From contig NZ_CP054836.1 of NCBI RefSeq assembly GCF_013358405.1, positions 2,790,001 to 2,854,000 of the forward strand: a stretch of 64,000 nucleotides of DNA, read 5' to 3'. Shown here one piece after another: positions 17,219 through 28,100 of this stretch (positions are counted from its first letter, which is position 1; each line of letters begins with the position of its first letter). The position numbers and the translations under genes are program-made. Origin of the DNA: Oricola thermophila (GTDB lineage Bacteria; Pseudomonadota; Alphaproteobacteria; Rhizobiales; Rhizobiaceae). The notes under the pieces were generated by a model. The model had not been told where the DNA came from, ran no database searches, and saw only the letters and a list, made by a program, of their open reading frames with translations.

Positions 17219-18247
17219 ATGGACGCAATATTCCTTCAGATTCTGAACGGATTGGACAAGGGCGGCGCCTATGCGCTCATCGCGCTCGGCCTGACGCTCG
17301 TCTTCGGCACGCTCGGCGTCGTGAACTTCGCGCACGGCGCGCTGTTCATGCTCGGCTCCTTCTGTGCCGTCACGCTCAACCGGCTTTTCAACCTTTCCTT
17401 CGTGCGGGTCAGCGAGACCGAGAAGGACTTCCTCGGCAACCCGCTGAAGGAGCAGGTTCCCTACCTGCAGGAGTGGTTCGGCCCGCAGGTCAGCGGCTTC
17501 CTGCTCGAATGGTCGGTTCCACTATCCATCCTGCTCGCCATCATCGTCATGGCGGCGGTCGGCGTCATCATGGAACGCGGACTGATCAAGCATTTCTACA
17601 AGCGGCCGCATGCCGACCAGATCCTGGTCACCTTCGGCCTGGCCATCGTCCTGCAGGAAATCGTGCGGCACTATTTCGGCGCCAACCCGATCCCGCAGTC
17701 GGCGCCCGCCATCTTCGCCGGCGCTGCCGATGTCGGCAGCTGGGTGGGACTCGGCGAGAACGTCTACTATCCGTGGTGGCGGCTGATCTACTTCCTGTTC
17801 TCGGCCGTGGTGATCTTCGGAGTCTTCGCCTTCCTGCAGTTCACGACCTTCGGCATGGTGGTGCGCGCGGGCATGCAGGACCGCGAGACCGTGGGCCTGC
17901 TCGGCATCAACATCCAGCGGCGATTCACGATCGTGTTCGGACTGGCCGCCGCGGTGGCAGGCATCGCCGGGGCGATGTACACGCCGATCCTGCCACCCGA
18001 CTACCACATGGGCATGGACTTCCTGGTGCTGTCCTTCGTCGTGGTGGTCGTCGGCGGGATGGGATCGCTGTCGGGCGCGGTGCTGGCCGGCTTCCTGCTG
18101 GGCATCCTGCAGAGCATCGCCTCGATGAACGAAATCAAAAGCATCCTTCCCGGCATCGACCAGATCATCATCTATCTCGTCGCGGTGATCGTCCTGCTCA
18201 CGCTGCCGCGCGGGCTGATGGGACGCAAGGGCGTGATGGAGGAATGA
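17219..18247 (+). CDS. livH: branched-chain amino acid-type ABC permease (LivH-like)
   Basis: 342 residues, about 40 more than E. coli LivH because of an insert after the first two helices (about 55-95, with [13 protein letters not shown]). Inner-membrane channel subunit. Family signatures: the N-terminal [34 protein letters not shown] and the C-terminal [26 protein letters not shown]. First of four close-packed genes after the binding protein (gap of 4 bases to the next permease). The symbol reflects family position; the transported compound is not known. Confidence 0.92.
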   Translation: MDAIFLQILNGLDKGGAYALIALGLTLVFGTLGVVNFAHGALFMLGSFCAVTLNRLFNLSFVRVSETEKDFLGNPLKEQVPYLQEWFGPQVSGFLLEWSVPLSILLAIIVMAAVGVIMERGLIKHFYKRPHADQILVTFGLAIVLQEIVRHYFGANPIPQSAPAIFAGAADVGSWVGLGENVYYPWWRLIYFLFSAVVIFGVFAFLQFTTFGMVVRAGMQDRETVGLLGINIQRRFTIVFGLAAAVAGIAGAMYTPILPPDYHMGMDFLVLSFVVVVVGGMGSLSGAVLAGFLLGILQSIASMNEIKSILPGIDQIIIYLVAVIVLLTLPRGLMGRKGVMEE

Positions 18248-18251
18248 CAAC

Positions 18252-19418
18252 ATGCTGAAATCACTTACCCGCAACGACTGGCTGCTGCTGATCGGATTCT
18301 CCGTCATCGTGCTGATCCTGCCATGGGCGCTCCAGCCCATCGGCGCAGCCTATCCGGACCTGCTGCAGAAATTCGCGATCTACGGAATCTTCGCGATCGG
18401 CTTCAACATCCTGTTCGGCCTGACCGGCTACCTGTCCTTCGGCCACGCCGCCTTCATCGGCGTCGGCTCCTACGTGGCCGTGTGGTCGTTCAAGCTGCTG
18501 ACCATGAACGTGCTGCCGGCGGTGATCCTGTCGGTCGGCACGGCGGGGCTGTTCGCCTTCATGATCGGCTACGTGTCCCTGCGCCGCTCCGGCATCTACT
18601 TCTCGATCCTGACGCTCGCATTCGCGCAGATGAGCTACAATCTCGCCTACTCGGTGCTCACCCCGATCACCAACGGCGAGACCGGGCTGCAGGTGCGCGC
18701 CATCCGCGAAAGCGCCGCCGTCCCGCTGCGCGACGGCGACGTGCGCATCATCGACCAGGCGCTCGGCATCCACGAGATCGGCGTGCCGATCACCAACCTG
18801 TTCGGCATGAAGATGAGCGGCTATCCGGGCTTCTATTTCTGCGCCGTGCTGCTGATCGCCTGCTTCTTCATCGCCCTGTGCATCACCAAGTCGAATTTCG
18901 GCATGATGCTGAAGGCGATCAAGTCCAACCAGAACCGGCTCAACTACACCGGCGTCCACACGCGCCCCTACCTGATCTCGGCCTTCGTGATCTCGGGCAT
19001 GTATGCCGGCCTGGCCGGTTCGCTGCTGGCGATCACCGACCCGATCGCGGGCGCGGAACGCATGCAGTGGACGGCATCGGGCGAGGTCGTGCTGATGACG
19101 ATCCTCGGCGGCGCCGGCACGCTCGTCGGCCCGGTGCTCGGCGCCGGACTGATCAAGTACGCGGAGCAGAAGGTCTCGTCATGGAACGAGGGCATCCTGC
19201 ACGACGCCCTCTCGTTCCTGCCCGACGGCATGGAGGACTTCCTCGTCAGCACCTTCTCGCTCTTCGTCGGGGAAGGCTGGCACCTGACGCTCGGCCTTCT
19301 GTTCATGGTCATCGTGATCTTCCTGCCCGGCGGGCTGATGGAGGGCGCGCGCCGCATCGGCGCCGCCTTCGGTCGCGGCCGCGCCAGCGAAGCCACCATC
19401 GCCAAGCCGGCGGAATAA
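18252..19418 (+). CDS. livM: branched-chain amino acid-type ABC permease (LivM-like)
   Basis: 388 residues. Second channel subunit. The LivM core is clear: [34 protein letters not shown] near the N-terminus, [14 protein letters not shown] in the cytoplasmic coupling region and [19 protein letters not shown] near the C-terminus. A periplasmic loop at about 130-190 and a 45-residue segment before the last helix are longer than in short LivM proteins. It starts 4 bases after LivH and is followed by LivG after 12 bases. Confidence 0.92.
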   Translation: MLKSLTRNDWLLLIGFSVIVLILPWALQPIGAAYPDLLQKFAIYGIFAIGFNILFGLTGYLSFGHAAFIGVGSYVAVWSFKLLTMNVLPAVILSVGTAGLFAFMIGYVSLRRSGIYFSILTLAFAQMSYNLAYSVLTPITNGETGLQVRAIRESAAVPLRDGDVRIIDQALGIHEIGVPITNLFGMKMSGYPGFYFCAVLLIACFFIALCITKSNFGMMLKAIKSNQNRLNYTGVHTRPYLISAFVISGMYAGLAGSLLAITDPIAGAERMQWTASGEVVLMTILGGAGTLVGPVLGAGLIKYAEQKVSSWNEGILHDALSFLPDGMEDFLVSTFSLFVGEGWHLTLGLLFMVIVIFLPGGLMEGARRIGAAFGRGRASEATIAKPAE

Positions 19419-19430
19419 GGGGGAATCGAC

Positions 19431-20245
<815 letters not shown>

Positions 20246-20249
<4 letters not shown>

Positions 20250-21001
20250 CGACCGGGGCAGAGACGACGATCCGTCCGACGGCGGCGGATCCGAAATCGC
20301 AATATTTCGCGGTACGCAACCTGCGGGCCTATTACGGCGACAGCTACATCGTCCAGAATGTCTCCTTCGACATCAACGAGGGCGAGATCCTGGCGCTGCT
20401 CGGCCGCAACGGCGCGGGAAAGACCTCGACCCTGCGGACCATCGCCCGGGCCGGTTCGCCGGACCTGCGGTCCGGCGAGATCTGGCTTAAGGGCGAACCG
20501 GTGCACCAGATGCAGTCGTTCCAGGCGGCGCTGCACGGCATCCAGCTGGTGCCCGAGGACCGACGCATCATCCCCGGCATGACAGTGGAGGAAAACCTGG
20601 ACCTCGCCTGCATCTCCGGCGAACTCGGCTGGGACTACGAGCGCATCTACGCCCTGTTCCCGCGGTTGAAGGAACGGCGGAAGCAGGAAGGCACGACGCT
20701 CTCGGGCGGCGAACAGCAAATGCTTGCGATCGCCCGCGCCCTGGCACGCGACCTGAAGCTGCTGCTTCTCGACGAGCCCTACGAGGGCCTTGCACCGGTG
20801 GTGCGCCACGACATCGAGAAGGCGCTGATCGAGGTCCGCAACGCCGGCATCACGACCATCATCGTCGAGCAGAACGCCGTGGCGGCGCTGAAACTCGCCG
20901 ACCGGGCCGTGATCCTCGACACCGGCGAGGTGGCCTATGACGGCACCGCGCAGGAAGTGCTCGACAACGAGAAGCTGCGGCACGACTACCTGGCAATCTG
21001 A
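20246..21001 (+). CDS. livF: branched-chain amino acid-type ABC ATPase (LivF-like)
   Basis: 251 residues, about 15 more than E. coli LivF at the N-terminus. Second ATPase of the importer. Walker A GRNGAGKTST, the signature LSGGEQQMLAIARAL and Walker B LLLLDEPYEGLAP (with Tyr in place of the usual Thr/Ser of DEPS/T, as in many LivF) are visible. GGGGAGGAACAGGT precedes the ATG, which sits inside the LivG stop. Last gene of the operon; a strong terminator follows after 21 bases. Confidence 0.94.
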
Positions 21002-21022
21002 CCGTCGGCGCATCGCAATTTG

Positions 21023-21046
21023 AAGGCCCGCCTCGCGCGGGCCTTT
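21023..21046 (+). terminator. terminator of the Liv-type operon
   Basis: Perfect 9-bp stem AAGGCCCGC / GCGGGCCTT with a 5-base loop, 21 bases after the livF stop, ending in TTT. Classic intrinsic form, though the T-run is short. Confidence 0.8.
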
Positions 21047-21147
21047 CGCTATCCAGGCCCTCATGACAGCAAGACATGGAGGCCGGTTCCTGCCGGAAAC
21101 GGCGACAGCGCCCCGACAGGACAAGCCGCCTCTCCCGAAACGAAAAC

Positions 21148-21166
21148 GGGGGGCACGAAGCCCCCC
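21148..21166 (-). terminator. terminator of the pntAB operon
   Basis: Perfect 7-bp stem GGGGGGC / GCCCCCC with a 5-base loop; on the minus strand it is followed by GTTTTCGTTT. It lies 29 bases after the pntB stop, reading leftwards. Confidence 0.8.
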
Positions 21167-21195
21167 GATCATCCGTTCGACGGAATGATGCGCGG

Positions 21196-22641
21196 TCAGT
21201 CGACCAGCGGCAGAAGCGAGTCGATCGACTTCTTGGCGTCACCGTAGAACATGCGCGTGTTCTCCTTGAAGAACAGCGGGTTCTCGATGCCCGAATAGCC
21301 GGTGCCCTGGCCGCGCTTGGAGACGAAGACCTGCTTGGCCTTCCAGACCTCCAGCACCGGCATGCCCGCGATGGGAGAGTTGGGGTCCTCCTGGGCAGCC
21401 GGGTTCACGATGTCGTTGGCCCCGATGATGATGACGACATCCGTTTCCGGGAAATCGTCGTTGATCTCGTCCATCTCGAGAACGATGTCGTAGGGCACCT
21501 TCGCCTCGGCGAGCAGCACGTTCATGTGGCCCGGCAGGCGGCCGGCAACCGGGTGGATGCCGAAACGCACCTCCTTGCCCTTGGCGCGCAGCTTGCGCGT
21601 CAGCTCGGAGACCGACTGCTGCGCCTGGGCCACCGCCATGCCGTAACCCGGGACGATGATGACGCTCTCGGCATCGTTCAGCGCGGCGGCGACGCCGTCG
21701 GCGTCGATCGCCACCTGCTCGCCCTCGACCTCCATCGCCGGCCCCGACTCACCGCCGAAACCGCCAAGGATGACCGAGATGAAACTGCGGTTCATCGCCT
21801 TGCACATGATGTAGGACAGGATCGCGCCCGACGAGCCGACCAGCGCGCCGACGACGATCAGCAGGTCGTTGGACAGCGAGAAGCCGATGGCCGCGGCCGC
21901 CCAGCCCGAGTAGGAGTTGAGCATCGACACGACGACCGGCATGTCGGCGCCGCCGATGCCCATGATCAGGTGGTAGCCGATGAAGAAGGCGAGCAGCGCC
22001 ATCACGGCCAGCGTCCACGTCCCCGCGCCCGCCAGGTACATGACCAGAAGGATGAGCGAGAGGATCGCAGCGCCGGCATTGAGCGCGTGTCCGCCCGGCA
22101 GCTTGGTGGCCTTGGAGCCGACCTTCCCGGCCAGCTTGCCATAGGCGATGACCGAGCCGGTGAAGGTTACCGCGCCGATGAAGACGCCGAGGAAGACCTC
22201 GATCTTCAACACGTTGATCTCGGCCGGTGTCTTGGCCGCGACCTTGAGCGCGAAGCCCTTCAGGGCGGCCAGCGCCGACGTGTCGGAAGCGGCCTGCATG
22301 GCCGCAACGCGAACCATCTCGAACTCGGCGTTGAAGCCGATGAAGACCGCCGCGAGGCCGACCAGCGAATGCATGGCGGCAACAAGCTGCGGCATTTCCG
22401 TCATCTGGACGCGGTTGGCGATGTACCAGCCGATCACGCCGCCGCCGGCGACCAGGATGACCGAAAGCCACCAGTTGCCCGCGCCCGGCCCGATCAGCGT
22501 GGCGAAAACCGCCAGCGCCATGCCGGCGATGCCGTACCAGACGGCGCGCTTCGCGCTTTCCTGGCCCGACAGGCCGCCAAGGGACAGGATGAAAAGAACC
22601 GCCGCAACGACATAGGCGGCCGTGGTGAATCCGTATTCCAT
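21196..22641 (-). CDS. pntB: proton-translocating NAD(P) transhydrogenase, beta subunit
   Basis: 481 residues, near the usual 460-480. With PntA it uses the proton gradient to drive hydride transfer from NADH to NADP+, supplying NADPH. The N-terminal half has about nine membrane helices; the C-terminal third is the NADP(H)-binding domain III with [15 protein letters not shown] (the GYGMAVAQ motif), the [21 protein letters not shown] segment and the loop [16 protein letters not shown], all diagnostic. Starts 15 bases after the pntA stop with AGGAGAG upstream. Confidence 0.97.
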   Translation of the reverse strand: MEYGFTTAAYVVAAVLFILSLGGLSGQESAKRAVWYGIAGMALAVFATLIGPGAGNWWLSVILVAGGGVIGWYIANRVQMTEMPQLVAAMHSLVGLAAVFIGFNAEFEMVRVAAMQAASDTSALAALKGFALKVAAKTPAEINVLKIEVFLGVFIGAVTFTGSVIAYGKLAGKVGSKATKLPGGHALNAGAAILSLILLVMYLAGAGTWTLAVMALLAFFIGYHLIMGIGGADMPVVVSMLNSYSGWAAAAIGFSLSNDLLIVVGALVGSSGAILSYIMCKAMNRSFISVILGGFGGESGPAMEVEGEQVAIDADGVAAALNDAESVIIVPGYGMAVAQAQQSVSELTRKLRAKGKEVRFGIHPVAGRLPGHMNVLLAEAKVPYDIVLEMDEINDDFPETDVVIIIGANDIVNPAAQEDPNSPIAGMPVLEVWKAKQVFVSKRGQGTGYSGIENPLFFKENTRMFYGDAKKSIDSLLPLVD

Positions 22642-22656
22642 CGCTCGCCTCTCTCC

Positions 22657-24228
22657 TTAAGACTTCTGGAACATGGCGAGCATGCGCCGGGTGACGAGGA
22701 AGCCACCGAATATGTTGATCCCGGCCATGAAGACCGACAGGGCGGCCAGCAGCAGAACGAGCCACGAGCCCGAGCCGATCTGCATCAGTGCCCCGAGAAT
22801 GATGATCGAGGAAATCGCGTTGGTGACGGCCATCAGCGGCGTGTGCAGCGCGTGGCTGACATTCCAGATCACCTGGAAGCCGACGAAGACAGCAAGCACG
22901 AAGACGATGAAGTGCTGCATGAAGCTGGCCGGCGCGAACAGCCCGGCAAGCAGGATCGCCGCGCCGCCGACGGCAAGCAGGGTCACCTGCTGCTTCGTCT
23001 GCGCCTTGAAGGCCGCCATTTCCTGCGCCCGCTTTTCCTCCGGTGTCAGCTCCCTCGGCTTCTCCTTCGGCTTCGCCGCGGCGATGGCCTGGACCTTCGG
23101 CGGCGGCGGCGGGAAGGTGATCTCGCCCTGGTGCGCGACGGTCGCGCCGCGGATGACGTCATCCTCCATGTCGTGAACCACCTTGCCGTCCTTGCCCGGC
23201 GTCAGGTCCGTCATCATGTGGCGGACGTTGGTGGCGTAAAGCGTGGACGACTGCGATGCCATGCGGCTCGGGAAATCCGTGTAGCCGATGATGGTGACGC
23301 CGTTCTTGGTGACGACCTTCTCGTCTGCCACCGTGAGATCGCAGTTGCCGCCACGCTCGGCCGCGAGGTCGACGACCACGGACCCCGGCTTCATGGACTC
23401 GACCATGTCCTTCAGCCACAGTTTCGGCGCGTCGCGGCCAGGGATCAGCGCCGTGGTGATGACGATGTCCATCTCGGGCGCCAGCTCGCGGAACTTGGCA
23501 AGCTGCTTCTCGCGGAACTCGGGGCTCGACGGGGCGGCATAGCCGCCGGTCGCGGCGCTGTCCTGGGTCTCGTCGAACTCGAGATAGACGAACTCGGCGC
23601 CCATCGACTCGATCTGCTCGGCGACTTCCGGACGGACGTCGAAGGCATAGGTGATGGCGCCCAGTGATGTCGCCGTGCCGATGGCGGCAAGACCGGCCAC
23701 GCCGGCACCGACGACGAGAACCTTGGCCGGCGGAACCTTGCCGGCCGCCGTCACCTGGCCGGTGAAGAAGCGACCGAAATTGTTGCCCGCCTCGATGACG
23801 GCGCGATAGCCGGCGATGTTGGCCATGGAGGACAGGGCATCCATCTTCTGCGCGCGGGATATGCGCGGCACCATGTCCATGGCGATGACGCTGGCGCCCT
23901 TGTCCTTGCAAAGCTCGAGCAACGCCTCGTTCTGCGCCGGGTAGAAGAAGGAGATCAGCGTCTTGCCCTTGGTCAAACGCTTCGCCTCGGTCTCTGTCGG
24001 CGGACGCACCTTGGCGATGATGTCCGCCGCCTTCCACAGCGCGGCCGCCGTCTTGACGACCTCGACGCCGGCCTCGCGATAGGCGGCGTCGGTGAAGCCG
24101 GCAGCAACACCCGCACCGGCCTCGATAACGCAGTCATATCCCAGTTTCTGAAGTTGCCTCGCGCTGTCCGGCGTCATGGCGACACGCGCCTCGCCCTTCA
24201 GCACTTCCTTCGGTGTTCCGATCTTCAA
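22657..24228 (-). CDS. pntA: proton-translocating NAD(P) transhydrogenase, alpha subunit (fused alpha1-alpha2)
   Basis: 523 residues. Domain I (about 1-370) binds NAD(H): the start [20 protein letters not shown], the RxQD-loop-bearing region and [17 protein letters not shown]ossmann fingerprint are clear. A flexible Pro/Lys/Glu-rich linker (about 375-415) leads to three or four membrane helices (about 425-523), including [18 protein letters not shown]. So the alpha1 and alpha2 parts are one polypeptide, as in E. coli, and unlike the split PntAA/PntAB of Rhodospirillum. First gene of the leftward pntAB operon; the 207-base upstream gap must hold the promoter but I see no strong match. Confidence 0.97.
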   Translation of the reverse strand: MKIGTPKEVLKGEARVAMTPDSARQLQKLGYDCVIEAGAGVAAGFTDAAYREAGVEVVKTAAALWKAADIIAKVRPPTETEAKRLTKGKTLISFFYPAQNEALLELCKDKGASVIAMDMVPRISRAQKMDALSSMANIAGYRAVIEAGNNFGRFFTGQVTAAGKVPPAKVLVVGAGVAGLAAIGTATSLGAITYAFDVRPEVAEQIESMGAEFVYLEFDETQDSAATGGYAAPSSPEFREKQLAKFRELAPEMDIVITTALIPGRDAPKLWLKDMVESMKPGSVVVDLAAERGGNCDLTVADEKVVTKNGVTIIGYTDFPSRMASQSSTLYATNVRHMMTDLTPGKDGKVVHDMEDDVIRGATVAHQGEITFPPPPPKVQAIAAAKPKEKPRELTPEEKRAQEMAAFKAQTKQQVTLLAVGGAAILLAGLFAPASFMQHFIVFVLAVFVGFQVIWNVSHALHTPLMAVTNAISSIIILGALMQIGSGSWLVLLLAALSVFMAGINIFGGFLVTRRMLAMFQKS

Positions 24229-24435
24229 GCCGCTCTCCGAGTTGCGTGGTTATTCCAAGCCAACGCTGCCGACGATCAGGGGAATGGACAAGCCGCCTCC
24301 CCCCGACATCGGCTGCCAGTCCCCCCGATTACAGCGCAAGCTCCCTACAGTCCACAGGTGACTGCATGTCGCAGGAATTTTCCCCGGCGGCGGGCGGGCC
24401 GGGCTGGCGGAATGAATCGTGAGGAAATGTCGATG

Positions 24436-26184
24436 CTAGCGGCGGGCCGGACCGCCGGCGAGCGGCGCCTCGCCGGCGCGGGAGGCGGCCAGCACCGTGA
24501 GCAGCGCGCTGTCCGTCTTCTGCCAGTTCCGCAGGTCGGCAGCAAAGGAGCGCGGACCGGCCTGCGCCGCGCCGGCGGCGGCAAGGCGGCCGGCGAGAAT
24601 GCGCGCCCTGCGACCGACATCGGCATGCCGGCCCGCGGGCCCCGGCACCCGCTTCCGGCGGAGAAGCAGGGTCCTTGCCATGGCGGTTCGCGCGGCAGCA
24701 TGACCGGGCTTCAGGCGCAGCGCCGCCTCGAAGGCCGCCAGTGCCGGGTCGGTCTGGCCAAGGATCAGAAGGATCCTGCCAAGGCGATACCAGGCGGTCG
24801 CGAAGCCGGGGTTGTGCGCGAGCAGGCGGCAATGGGTGTCTGCGGCACCGGCCCAGTCCCTCAGGCCGATCTGCGAACGACCCAGCCTGAACAGAACCCT
24901 TATGCCCCCCGGATCATGACCGAGCAGCGAACGGAACCGGCGAACCGCTGTCGCGTGGTCGCCGAGCCGGGCCGAGACCATGCCATGCAGATAGAGCACG
25001 CCGCGATCATGCGGCCTGACTTCCAGCACCTGCTCGAAGCCGCGCCTTGCGGCGGAGAAGCTGCGCTCGCGGTAGAGGGCCGCCGACCTTCGCCTCACAT
25101 AGTCCAGGCAGCGCGGATCCAGCCGGCCCCCGAGATTCTCGCCGCTGCGCGTGCTCAGCACGAGCGAGGTGATGCGCGCCTCGCCGGTCGCGAAGGAATA
25201 CTTGTACGGCTCGTTGCCGCGCAGGAAGTCGTATCTCGTGAAGCCGCTCGAGATGGCGTACCGGATGGCATGGGCGTGCAGGATCAGCCCCGAGGGCGGG
25301 CCCCTGAAGGATTCGTCGCGGCCGCCGATATAGAAATGGCAGGCCTTCTTGCGACGGTCCACGAGAATGGCCAGCATGCTGACCGGACGATCCCCGTGCC
25401 AGAACACGGGCATGAACAGCGTGCCGGTCTCGAAGGCGTGGTGCAGGAGCCGGCGATAGGTTTCCAGAATGGTCCCCAGGCGCCGGCCCTTCCTTGCGCC
25501 CCACTTGTCCGCCCACATCTTCAGCAGGATCGCGATGTCGCGATTCAGCGTCTCTCTGCCAGAATGGGTGATGCGGAATTCCTGCGATCCCTCGACCTGG
25601 CGCAGGAAGCGCCGGATCTTCTGGCGCGTGTTCGCGCTGACGCTCGTCGCCAGGAACTCGTCCCAGTCACCCGGAAGGGCGGCATAGGGACAGACGCTGT
25701 TGTCGATGCCGTCGGGATTGACGGGATCAGGCCGCCCGATCTCGAAAGAGGAACCGGAAAACTGCCGAAGGAATATCGCGGCGCGCCTCCCGGAGGCGGC
25801 GAAATTGAGAAGCCGGAAATGGCGCCAGTTCATCCGCTGCACGGCGGCGCCGAGGGCCGACAAGGCTTCCTCCTCGTGATCGGGCCTGCAGATCAGGCCG
25901 GCATAGTCCGACGAATAGCACCCCGACAGATATATCTCGTTGTAAAAGCCGGTTTCGGCGTGTTTCGTCACGCGGCGCAGCGGAAGGAAAGCGACATATC
26001 CGGGACCGCTGCCCGGTTCGCGGACCGCGAGGACGTAGCCGAAACGGCCGGCTCCCTCCGGCGTCCCGAACTGCCATTCATAGGACAGGAAATATGTCGC
26101 CTCGGGGTCCGCCTCGTAGACCGCGTTCCAGTGCGGCCGCAATGCGGCGATCGCCTTCCGTCCGTCGATCAGTTCCACGCGCAT
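24436..26184 (-). CDS. GNAT-fold acyltransferase (CelD/BcsL-like) fused to TPR repeats
   Basis: 582 residues from the ATG chosen here (621 if a TTG at 26301 is used). Residues 1 to about 370 are an Acetyltransf_6-type domain: VSANTRQKIRRFLRQ, PVSMLAILVD, FYIGGRDESF, and DFLRGNEPYKYSFA near the end, as in CelD/BcsL and FemAB-like proteins that act on envelope polysaccharides or peptides. From about 385 to 540 come tetratricopeptide-like repeats, for example FSAARRGFEQVLEVRPHDRGVLYLHG and QTDPALAAFEAALRLKPGHAAAR. The tail is Ala/Arg-rich. No signal peptide or membrane helix. It stands alone between pntA and tRNA-Arg, so context gives no pathway. Confidence 0.75.
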   Translation of the reverse strand: MRVELIDGRKAIAALRPHWNAVYEADPEATYFLSYEWQFGTPEGAGRFGYVLAVREPGSGPGYVAFLPLRRVTKHAETGFYNEIYLSGCYSSDYAGLICRPDHEEEALSALGAAVQRMNWRHFRLLNFAASGRRAAIFLRQFSGSSFEIGRPDPVNPDGIDNSVCPYAALPGDWDEFLATSVSANTRQKIRRFLRQVEGSQEFRITHSGRETLNRDIAILLKMWADKWGARKGRRLGTILETYRRLLHHAFETGTLFMPVFWHGDRPVSMLAILVDRRKKACHFYIGGRDESFRGPPSGLILHAHAIRYAISSGFTRYDFLRGNEPYKYSFATGEARITSLVLSTRSGENLGGRLDPRCLDYVRRRSAALYRERSFSAARRGFEQVLEVRPHDRGVLYLHGMVSARLGDHATAVRRFRSLLGHDPGGIRVLFRLGRSQIGLRDWAGAADTHCRLLAHNPGFATAWYRLGRILLILGQTDPALAAFEAALRLKPGHAAARTAMARTLLLRRKRVPGPAGRHADVGRRARILAGRLAAAGAAQAGPRSFAADLRNWQKTDSALLTVLAASRAGEAPLAGGPARR

Positions 26185-26381
26185 CGCCGCACCCCTGCCC
26201 TTCCGGACAGAAAGCACGGGCCGGATGTCCGGAGGAACGAATTGCCCCGTCACATTGCTAATCCGCCGATTCGACCGGAACAAGTTCGGGCCGCTAGCCA
26301 ATTCGGGCTAGTACCCCGCCCGTTCGCGGCAAGAAGCGCGACAGCGGAAACCGGCGAAAAGGGCAATTCCTCGAAGGGGAA

Positions 26382-26458
26382 TGGCGCGCCCGAAAGGATT
26401 CGAACCTCTGACCCCCAGATTCGTAGTCTGGTGCTCTATCCAGCTGAGCTACGGGCGC
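26382..26458 (-). tRNA. tRNA-Arg (anticodon ACG)
   Basis: 77-nt cloverleaf on the minus strand: acceptor stem GCGCCCG/CGGGCGC, D stem GCTC/GAGC, anticodon stem CCAGA/TCTGG with loop CTACGAA (anticodon ACG, wobble A normally edited to inosine to read CGN codons), T stem AGAGG/CCTTT with TTCGAAT loop (one G-T pair), discriminator G and encoded CCA. Confidence 0.97.
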
Positions 26459-26605
26459 GCATTGCGATGCGGGACATCGTGTGTCCCCGGCGCTGAGCCG
26501 GCTTCCTAGTCCGTTGCGAAACGGATTTCAAGACACCCGGCGCGGAAAAATGAAGATGGGGATGCGGCGCCCGGATTTCCAGGGACGGCGCGGGACGGCT
26601 CGCCG

Positions 26606-28099
26606 TCAGGCCGAACCGCTCGAACGCCTGCCGGCACCACGGCGGGCGCGCTCCTGCTCCAGCGACACGGGCGCATCGGGCAGGCGAATCTCGAAATGGG
26701 TGCCGATTTCACGGTCGTCGCGCAGTTCCAGCGTGCCGCCATGGGCGCGCACAAGCTCGTGGGCGATGGCGAGACCGAGACCGGTTCCACCAGCACGCGC
26801 CGAACCCTTGAAGGCCGAAAACAGGTTCTCGCGCGCCTTCTTCGGCAGGCCGGGCCCGGTGTCCTCTACGCTGATCAGCGCGGTCGTGCCCATGCGGGCA
26901 GCCGACACGGTGAGCCGCTTGACCGTCGCCGGATCGTCGTCGCCGCGCATCGCCTCGACGGAATTGCGACACAGGTTCATCAGCACGCGGAACAGCTGCT
27001 CCGAATCGGCGTCCAGCTCGAAATCGTCGGGGATGTTGGCGGAGAACTCGATTCCCGACGCCGGGTCGATGCCGAGGAGTTCCTCGACATCGGCGACGAC
27101 CGGCGAGAGCTTGATCCGGCGGCGCGTGGGAGCGGCCTCCCCGGCCCTGCCGTAGGAAAGGACGTTCTCCGTGTAGTTGATGGCGCGGCCCAGGGTGCGC
27201 ATCAGCTTGGGCGCGAAACGCTGGACCGAAGGGTCCGTCACGCCCGACAGGCGATCCGACATCAGCTGGGCGGAGGCCAGGATGTTGCGCATGTCGTGGT
27301 TGATCTTGGAGACGGCAAGACCGAGATCGGCCAGCCTCTTCTGCTCCTTGAGCGTCTCGTGCAGCCGGCCCTGCATGGCCGCCAGCTCGCGCTCCGCGAT
27401 GCCGAGCTCGTCGTCGCGCCCGGACGGCCGGACGATGGCATCCGGGTTGTCCGGCGACCGCGAGAACGCGAGCATGGACTCGGTCATCCGCCGGATCGGC
27501 CGGATCGCGATGCGGTTGATCGCCATGAAGACGAGGCTCGCCGTGATCAGCGAAATGACCAGGGAAAGCAGGGCGACATTGCGCGCATAGACCAGCATCG
27601 CGGCACGCAGCGGCGCGTCGGGCAGGATCAGCTCGATCATGTTGTCGCTGTCGGCAATCGGGCCGTAGACACGGATGAAACGGTCGCCGCCGAAAAGCAG
27701 CGTGTCGAAGGCATCACGGATGGCCGCAAAGGCGCTGAACTCGCCTACATTCACATGGGCGTGGATCGGCGGCACGGTCTCGCTCAGGCGGATGAAGCGC
27801 GAATCCTCGCCGACATGCAGCGCGATCGCCTTGGCCCCGGTCGCCATCAACACCTCGTCCTGAACGCTCGGCGGAAGCTCCAGGCTTGCATCCGACGCGA
27901 TCAGCACGCTGGCCGCGGCCGCGGTGCTCATGCGCCCGGAGAGCCACGTCATCCGGAAATTGGCGACCGAGGGCACGAATATCAGCACCTCGGCGATCAT
28001 CACGAACAGGATCGTCAGGAGAAGAATTTTCGAGGACAGGCGACGGCGCGGCCGGAAGCTCTCCAGATCGGCTGGTGTCGTCCGTGTTTCTGTCGTCAT
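26606..28099 (-). CDS. orphan membrane sensor histidine kinase
   Basis: 497 residues. TM1 (about 24-45), a periplasmic sensor of about 120 residues, TM2 (about 170-193), a HAMP-like segment (RIAIRPIRRMTESMLAFS), then the H-box VSKINHDMRNILASAQLM with phospho-acceptor His268, an N-box LMNLCRNSVEAM, and G-boxes EDTGPGLP and GTGLGLAIAHELVRAHGG. So all kinase motifs are intact. The H-box with Asp after His and Asn at +4 (HDMRN) is of the HPK type with a flexible partner choice. No response regulator gene is in the window. The ATG lies one base after the stop of the upstream oxidoreductase gene, so the two are co-transcribed. Confidence 0.92.
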   Translation of the reverse strand: MTTETRTTPADLESFRPRRRLSSKILLLTILFVMIAEVLIFVPSVANFRMTWLSGRMSTAAAASVLIASDASLELPPSVQDEVLMATGAKAIALHVGEDSRFIRLSETVPPIHAHVNVGEFSAFAAIRDAFDTLLFGGDRFIRVYGPIADSDNMIELILPDAPLRAAMLVYARNVALLSLVISLITASLVFMAINRIAIRPIRRMTESMLAFSRSPDNPDAIVRPSGRDDELGIAERELAAMQGRLHETLKEQKRLADLGLAVSKINHDMRNILASAQLMSDRLSGVTDPSVQRFAPKLMRTLGRAINYTENVLSYGRAGEAAPTRRRIKLSPVVADVEELLGIDPASGIEFSANIPDDFELDADSEQLFRVLMNLCRNSVEAMRGDDDPATVKRLTVSAARMGTTALISVEDTGPGLPKKARENLFSAFKGSARAGGTGLGLAIAHELVRAHGGTLELRDDREIGTHFEIRLPDAPVSLEQERARRGAGRRSSGSA

Positions 28100-28100
28100 C

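Noticed and set aside
21076..23667. Plus-strand open frame of 863 codons opposite pntAB
   Set aside because: Same artefact; product is rich in Arg/Gln/His/Asp with no fold, while pntA and pntB motifs are perfect on the other strand.
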